This document shows positions 59,548-64,000 of a stretch of DNA of 64,000 nt, piece after piece; position 1 is the first letter of the stretch; every line of letters begins with the position of its first letter. A model generated the notes under the pieces. It saw nothing but the letters and a program-made list of their open reading frames with translations, ran no database searches and was not told the origin of the DNA. The stretch is taken from the NCBI RefSeq assembly GCF_019056515.1, contig NZ_CP064873.1:3286001-3350000 (forward strand). The letters are read 5' to 3'. The position numbers and the translations under genes are program-made. This DNA comes from Microbacterium paraoxydans. GTDB lineage: Bacteria; Actinomycetota; Actinomycetes; Actinomycetales; Microbacteriaceae.

Positions 59548-61410
59548 ATGCGTACCTACGCGAAGCGCGTCCTCTGGGGCACGCTCATCGCCGGCGGGAT
59601 CACCCTGCTCGGCGCGACGGCCGCCAATGCGGCCGAGACATCCGGAGACGACGGCTTGCTCTCCGGCACCCAGGCCGTAGCGCCCATCACCGCCCCGATC
59701 ACGGTCGTCGACAACGCGATCTCCGTGCTCGGCGATGCGGCATCCACGGCGCCTGCCCCGGCCCCTGCTCCGGCACCGGCTCCCGCTCCCGCCCCCGCTC
59801 CGCAGACGAGCGGCGAGGAGGGCACGGCATCCGGCACCCAAGCCGTGGTGACCGTGAACCTTCCCGTCACGGTGACGGACAACGCCATCAGTCTCACCGA
59901 AGACTCCACGACCAGCACCCCGGCCGCCGCTCCTCCCCAGAGCGCGGCTCCCCAGGCCCCTGACGCGGCCGGGGTGCTTTCCCTCGACACGGACGGCCTG
60001 GATGGTGTGCTCTCGGGCACCCAGGCTCTCGTGGCGGTCAACGCCCCGGTGACCGTGTCCGACAACGCCATCTCGCTGCTCGGTGACTCCGAGTCGGCCG
60101 CCGAGGGGGAGAGCGCCGCAGCACCGGCGCCTGCCCCGGCGACCGGGTCGAGCACCTCGGGCGAGGACGGCACCGCGAGTGGCACGCAGGTCGTCGCCCC
60201 GGTGACGGCCCCGGTCACGGTGGGCGGCAACGCCATCTCGGTCCTCGGCGACAGCGAGGCCACCGGCACCACCGGCGGCACCACGGCCCCGACCGCACCC
60301 GCGGCCGGCGGGAGCACCACCGGCGGTGGGGACAGCATTTTCGGAGGCACGCAGGCCGTGGCACCCGTGACGGCTCCTGTCACCGTCGGCGGCAACGCCA
60401 TCTCGGTCCTCGGCGACAGCGAGGCCTCCGGCACCACCGGCGGCACTGCGACCCCGACCGCACCCGCGACCGGGTCGAGCACCTCGGGCGAGGACGGCAC
60501 CGCGAGCGGCACCCAGGTCGTCGCCCCGGTGACGGCCCCGGTCACCGTCGGCGGCAACGCCATCTCGATCCTCGGCGACAGCGAGGCCTCCGGCACCTCC
60601 GGCGGCACCGCGGCCCCGACCGCACCCGCGACCGGGTCAAGCACCTCGGGCGAGGACGGCACCGCGAGCGGCACCCAGGTCGTCGCCCCGGTGACGGCCC
60701 CGGTCACCGTCGACGGCAACGCCATCTCGGTCACCGACGACGCCACCGTCACCGGCACCACCGGCGGCACCACGTCCCCGACCGCACCCGCGACCGGAGG
60801 CAGCACCACCGGCGGCGACGACAGCACCCTCGGCGGCACCCAGGTGGTCGCACCCGTGACCGCCCCCATCGGCGTCACCGGCAACGCCATCTCCGTCACC
60901 GACGACGCCACCGTCACCGGCACCACCGGCGGCACGTCCCCGACCGCACCCGCGGCCGGCGGCAGCACCACCGGCGGCGACGACAGCATCCTCGGCGGGA
61001 CTCAGCTGGAGCTCCCCGTGACGCTTCCCATCACGATCGGCGGGAACGCGATCTCCGTCGTCGGCGAAAGCACGGTGACCGATCCCGGCACGAACCCCGG
61101 AACGGACCCGGGCACGGATCCGGGCACTGATCCCGGAACGGACCCGGGCACCGACCCCGGCACCGACCCCGGCACCAACCCCGGCACGGACCCCGGCACC
61201 AACCCCGGCACCGACCCCGGAGTGAACCCGGGAACGACGCCGAGCACCGGAGCCGGCATGACCAGCATGCCCTGGGCTGCGGGTGCCGCCGCGACGGGTG
61301 AGGCCACCGGCCTCGCGATGACCGGTGGCGCCTCGGCCGCGTGGCTGTGGGCCCTCGCCGCTCTCCTGCTGCTGGGAGGTGCGGGCCTGCTGCGCCGTCG
61401 CACGGCGTAG
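59548..61410 (+). CDS. Cell-wall-anchored repeat protein with chaplin-like repeats and LAMTG sorting signal
   Basis: A 620-residue protein. The signal peptide (MRTYAKRVLWGTLIAGG... ATAANA) is followed by nine repeats of about 24 residues, for example GTQVVAPVTAPVTVGGNA, with the NAIS core in every copy, joined by Ser/Thr/Gly/Ala/Pro linkers. A (T/N)DPG tandem tract (61078-61236) leads to LAMTG, a membrane helix (WLWALAALLLLGGAGLL) and RRRTA: a sortase signal of the LAXTG class recognised by class E sortases. The NAISV core recalls chaplin (GNxVSVVG) repeats. AGGAG precedes ATG 59548. It is likely a surface adhesin or aerial-coat-type protein. Confidence 0.8.
   Translation: MRTYAKRVLWGTLIAGGITLLGATAANAAETSGDDGLLSGTQAVAPITAPITVVDNAISVLGDAASTAPAPAPAPAPAPAPAPAPQTSGEEGTASGTQAVVTVNLPVTVTDNAISLTEDSTTSTPAAAPPQSAAPQAPDAAGVLSLDTDGLDGVLSGTQALVAVNAPVTVSDNAISLLGDSESAAEGESAAAPAPAPATGSSTSGEDGTASGTQVVAPVTAPVTVGGNAISVLGDSEATGTTGGTTAPTAPAAGGSTTGGGDSIFGGTQAVAPVTAPVTVGGNAISVLGDSEASGTTGGTATPTAPATGSSTSGEDGTASGTQVVAPVTAPVTVGGNAISILGDSEASGTSGGTAAPTAPATGSSTSGEDGTASGTQVVAPVTAPVTVDGNAISVTDDATVTGTTGGTTSPTAPATGGSTTGGDDSTLGGTQVVAPVTAPIGVTGNAISVTDDATVTGTTGGTSPTAPAAGGSTTGGDDSILGGTQLELPVTLPITIGGNAISVVGESTVTDPGTNPGTDPGTDPGTDPGTDPGTDPGTDPGTNPGTDPGTNPGTDPGVNPGTTPSTGAGMTSMPWAAGAAATGEATGLAMTGGASAAWLWALAALLLLGGAGLLRRRTA
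59665..61068 (+). repeat. Nine-fold coding repeat (GTQxVAPVTAPVTVxGNAISVxxD)
   Basis: Nine units begin with GTQ. Units 4-8 are nearly identical at protein and DNA level and are spaced by linkers of about 30 residues, indicating recent duplication; units 1-3 and 9 are older. Recombination between copies would change repeat number. Confidence 0.8.
61078..61236 (+). repeat. Tandem 12-nt repeat encoding (T/N)DPG/(T/N)PGT
   Basis: About thirteen copies of a 12-nt unit such as CCCGGCACGGAC-like blocks encode DPGT/NPGT. It forms a flexible stalk before the LAMTG sorting signal. The length is likely to vary among strains. Confidence 0.8.
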
Positions 61411-61541
61411 GCGCTGAGCCCCGGCGGCGGCGATGTCCTCGGGGGAGGAGACTCGCCCCCGCCGGTGCGCGGCAGCGTCCGCACGTGCGGTGCAGCCCTC
61501 GCTGCGCTTCCTCTGCCGAGCGTGACCGCCGCGCAAACGGC

Positions 61542-61575
61542 GGATGCCCCGTGGTCCCCCCACCGCGGGGCATCC
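61542..61575. terminator. Terminator-like hairpin
   Basis: GGATGCCCCGTGG (61542-61554) pairs with CCGCGGGGCATCC (61563-61575), one G-T style mismatch, over an 8-nt loop. It lies in the 206-nt gap between the convergent surface-protein and cupin genes. Confidence 0.65.
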
Positions 61576-61616
61576 GTGCGCCCGTTCTGCGGACGCACGG
61601 GACGCGATGCGGGGGC

Positions 61617-61982
61617 TTAGCCGAGCTCCTGGAGCTCCGCTGTCATGTCGCCGCCTGCGTCTCCGGTGTTGACCGTGCCCTTCGGCTCGAAGAGGATCGC
61701 CTGCACCTCTTCCTCGGCTTTCGGGCAGTGCTCGACGCCCCGGGGCACCACGAACACGTCGTTCGGGTTCAGGACGACGTCGCGGTCGCGGAGCTGGATC
61801 GTCAGGCGTCCGCTCACCACGAAGAACAGCTCGTCGGTCTCGGGATGCGTGTGCCAGACGAACTCCCCCTGCAGCTTCACGACCTTGACGTCGTAGTCGT
61901 TGACGCTCGTCAGCCGGTGCGGCTGCCAGTGCTCGTGGATGGTGGACAGGGCCTCGTGCACGTTGCGAACGTCGTCCGTCAT
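61617..61982 (-). CDS. Cupin-domain protein
   Basis: A 121-residue single cupin. Motif 1 EFVWHTHPETDELFFVVSG contains the metal-binding H-H-E triad; motif 2 is VPRGVEHCPKAEE with the fourth His. ATG 61982 is used. Enzymatic role unknown: small cupins may be dioxygenases, isomerases or storage-like proteins. It is followed upstream by the CapA fusion gene on the same strand, 16 nt away. Confidence 0.85.
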   Translation of the reverse strand: MTDDVRNVHEALSTIHEHWQPHRLTSVNDYDVKVVKLQGEFVWHTHPETDELFFVVSGRLTIQLRDRDVVLNPNDVFVVPRGVEHCPKAEEEVQAILFEPKGTVNTGDAGGDMTAELQELG

Positions 61983-61998
61983 GGCCAGCAGCCTATCC

Positions 61999-64000
61999 TC
62001 ACGGCGGGGCGATCGACCCGTCGGCGTCGACGACGACAGCACTGCCCGGGAAGTCCCGCCGGCCGCGCTCGTCCATCAGGGCGCCGGCCCGACCGGTCGA
62101 ATCGGGCGCCGGGGCGCCGCCGTCGGCCTCCAAGCGGATCGAGCGGACCTGTCCGCCGAGAAACGTTCCGTCGGCACGGAGACGGACCGACAGGTAGGCG
62201 CCGAAGCGGGTCTCCTCCTCGGCCCCGAAGACGCCCCCTCCCGCGAAGTTGCCCAGGCTGTAGGCGATGAGGCGGCCGCGGTAGAACTCCGCACCCCGGA
62301 CGACGTGCGGGCCGTGCCCGACCACCAGATCAGCCCCGGCGTCGACGGCCGCGTGCGCGAACGCCTGCGGATCTCCCCGGTTCTCCCCGAAGCTGAGCTC
62401 GGTCCCCCCGGTGACCGCGTCGGCCTCCGGTCCCTCGGCGCCCATGTGCGCGTGGACGACGACGAGGTCGGCCTGCTCCGCCGCCGCACGCACGACCTGA
62501 CCGACGTGACGCAGGTCGGTGACCCGGTTGAATCCCCCATAGGGCGCGAAGCCGACCAGGGCCACGGTGGTCTCCCCCACCCTCGTCACGACGACCTCGT
62601 TCCGGTCCCCGACGGCGTCCATGCCCTCCGCGCGCAGAACGGCCCTCGTCTCGTCGACGCCCTTCCGGCCGAAGTCGTGACTGTGGTTGTTCGCCTGATT
62701 GAGCACGTCGAAGCCGCGCAGCGCCGCAGCGGCATCCGGCTCGCTGCGGAACGCGAGGCAGTGGTCGCTCCCGCCGCACTTGTCGCCGCCGGTGTCCGCC
62801 GCGATCACCTGCTCCAGATTGCCGGTGACGAGGTCCTCGGTGAACCAGGGGCGTACCTCGTCGAAGGTCGATCGCCCGCGATCCGCCGGGATTCCGCGCG
62901 ACGCGTCGTACAGCAGGATGTCGCCCACGGCGCCGATGCTGACTTCTCCCTCGCTGGTGGCGGCGCGGTCGATGATCGCGGAAGGCCGAGCGGGGATCGC
63001 CGCTGCCGCGGTGACGGCGAGGCCGACCCCCAGCAGTGCCAGCACCGCGACCGGGGTCCGCCAGGGGACTCTGCGTGGCGCGCCGTCGACCGCGGCCCGC
63101 CGACGAGGCAGATCCCACAGCCAGGCGAGTCCGTCGCGAGCGGTGAGCCGATCGAGGCCGATGCACGCGGCGACGAGACCCACCGTGAGCACGATCGGGA
63201 GCAGGAGGGCCGCGATCAGCTGCACCGCCTGCCCCGCGTCGGACAGCACTCCCACGAGCGCGGCGTCGGCGAGCGCGAGCAGCGGCATGTGCAGGAGGTA
63301 GATCGGCAGGGTGCGGACGCCGAGCGCCTGCAGACCCCGCCCGACCAGAGGGAGGCCCGCGAGGATCGGGGCGACCGCGATTCCCATCGCCACCCCGAGG
63401 ACGGACACGGTCGGCCACACCCCGGGAACGGTCTCCGTGCCCGTCACGCGCATGACGGCGTAAGCGGCGAGGTACCCGAGGATCAGGGCCCCGGCGAGTG
63501 CGGGTCGCGGTCGAGCGGTGAAGCGACGGATGCGCGGCGCGAGGTATGCACCTCCGAGGAAGAAGAAGAGGTTGTAGAGGAGCGATCCGCGGTTGCTCAC
63601 CACGTCGACCAGTCCGGCGGCCACCGCCACCGAGAGCATGCCGGCACCCACCAGCAGGACGCCGCGCGGCAGTCGGTGCAGGCCCTTCGCGACGACGAAG
63701 TACAGCGCGAGCGCGTAGAGGTACCAGGTGTTCGGCGGGCTGATCGTCACCCCCTCCACGAACGCGGAGACGCTCCGCGGCACGAACGTCGGGAAGTCCG
63801 GGAATGCCCGCATCGCGGCGGCGTGGATGAGGCTCCACAGCAGATACAGGTAGAGGAAGCGGACGACGCGGGGACGGAACACGACGGCCCACGGTCGGGC
63901 CAGCGCCGCGGAGGCGAAGTACCCGGACAGGAACAGGAACAACGGCATGAGGAACGGCCAGATGAGGTCGCTCGCGAGACCCCAGGCTCCGGGGAGGGGG
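61999..64000 (-). CDS. Acyltransferase-3 membrane domain fused to CapA-type domain (5' end beyond window)
   Basis: The reading frame is open to the window edge, so the N-terminus is missing. The visible ~666 residues start with acyltransferase-3 helices (MPLFLFLSGYFASAALA, NTWYLYALALYFVVAKG). After about ten helices a CapA (PGA-synthesis/phosphoesterase-like) domain begins: VSIGAVGDILLYD, NLEQV, NQANNHSHDFGRKG, VVHAHMGAEG, VVGHGPHVVRG and YSLGNFAGG. The predicted role is acylation or polymer modification at the cell surface. Fusion of the two is unusual; AT-3 and CapA are normally separate. Confidence 0.8.
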   Translation of the reverse strand, partial: PLPGAWGLASDLIWPFLMPLFLFLSGYFASAALARPWAVVFRPRVVRFLYLYLLWSLIHAAAMRAFPDFPTFVPRSVSAFVEGVTISPPNTWYLYALALYFVVAKGLHRLPRGVLLVGAGMLSVAVAAGLVDVVSNRGSLLYNLFFFLGGAYLAPRIRRFTARPRPALAGALILGYLAAYAVMRVTGTETVPGVWPTVSVLGVAMGIAVAPILAGLPLVGRGLQALGVRTLPIYLLHMPLLALADAALVGVLSDAGQAVQLIAALLLPIVLTVGLVAACIGLDRLTARDGLAWLWDLPRRRAAVDGAPRRVPWRTPVAVLALLGVGLAVTAAAAIPARPSAIIDRAATSEGEVSIGAVGDILLYDASRGIPADRGRSTFDEVRPWFTEDLVTGNLEQVIAADTGGDKCGGSDHCLAFRSEPDAAAALRGFDVLNQANNHSHDFGRKGVDETRAVLRAEGMDAVGDRNEVVVTRVGETTVALVGFAPYGGFNRVTDLRHVGQVVRAAAEQADLVVVHAHMGAEGPEADAVTGGTELSFGENRGDPQAFAHAAVDAGADLVVGHGPHVVRGAEFYRGRLIAYSLGNFAGGGVFGAEEETRFGAYLSVRLRADGTFLGGQVRSIRLEADGGAPAPDSTGRAGALMDERGRRDFPGSAVVVDADGSIAPP

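Noticed and set aside
61078..61236. CRISPR-like tandem repeats
   Set aside because: The 12-nt unit is in frame inside a gene and encodes DPGT; there are no spacers and no cas genes.

Overview
The window is a high-GC chromosomal segment from an actinobacterium. Short intergenic gaps, many 1-4 nt ATGA/GTGA overlaps, GTG/TTG starts and the gene families present point to a Microbacteriaceae member, most probably Microbacterium; this is inference from content, not a database match. No rRNA, tRNA, CRISPR array, transposase or prophage was found. Nearly all of it looks like core or ordinary accessory chromosome.

Layout. 1-3590: branched-chain 2-oxoacid dehydrogenase genes (E2 cut by the window edge, E1 beta, E1 alpha) and a HisC-type aminotransferase. 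3645-4251: a ribbon-helix-helix/Doc toxin-antitoxin module with an operator over its start codon. 4286-6262: a holin-like membrane protein and a WXG100-like/lipase pair. 6427-10838: low-molecular-weight phosphatase, purB (apparently CTG-started), a drug MFS pump and two membrane proteins, one apparently frameshifted. 11129-16431: a DNA-binding protein, a rhodanese, ribA-marR, a PopR/ClgR-type regulator, two ClpP-like genes (one lacking the catalytic serine) and a thioesterase. 16526-23643: a frameshifted coiled membrane protein, a trans-sulfuration-type PLP enzyme divergent from an Lrp regulator, an acyl-CoA synthetase and a MATE pump. 23814-33484: amino-acid permease, a NarL-type two-component pair, YigZ, a J-domain protein, furA-katA, an alpha/beta hydrolase and msrB-msrA.

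33592-43407 is a coherent sialic-acid (N-acetylneuraminate) uptake and breakdown cluster: solute-binding lipoprotein, permease, fused permease-ATPase, ATPase, nanA, nanK, nanE and a DUF4862 gene on the minus strand, facing a divergent GntR/FadR regulator. 43456-50237 holds DUF808, a GNAT, pnuC, an LLM flavin monooxygenase, DeoR and MerR regulators, DUF6194 and an orphan Imm5-like protein. 50388-53458 is an OmpR-type two-component system with a putative target carrying three phased direct repeats. 53487-57864: S4 protein, EamA exporter with TetR, a possible Fe-S regulator and dnaB. 57865-58380 is a DnaA-box-bearing, locally AT-rich gap. 58381-61410 encodes two secreted repetitive surface proteins, the second with nine beta-type repeats and an LAMTG sortase signal. 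The window ends in a cupin and an acyltransferase-CapA fusion.

The most unusual content is non-coding. Intergenic inverted-repeat elements recur with fixed geometry: four 77-nt elements in two unrelated sequence families, each built as X-X-X'-X' with 19-nt unit spacing; a shorter relative at 14552-14620; and three exactly 59-nt elements bounded by TTCGAA. They sit mostly at gene 3' ends. Also notable are the regulator-operator-degron-ClpP circuit at 14134-15824 and two 1-nt frameshifts in G/C homopolymers.
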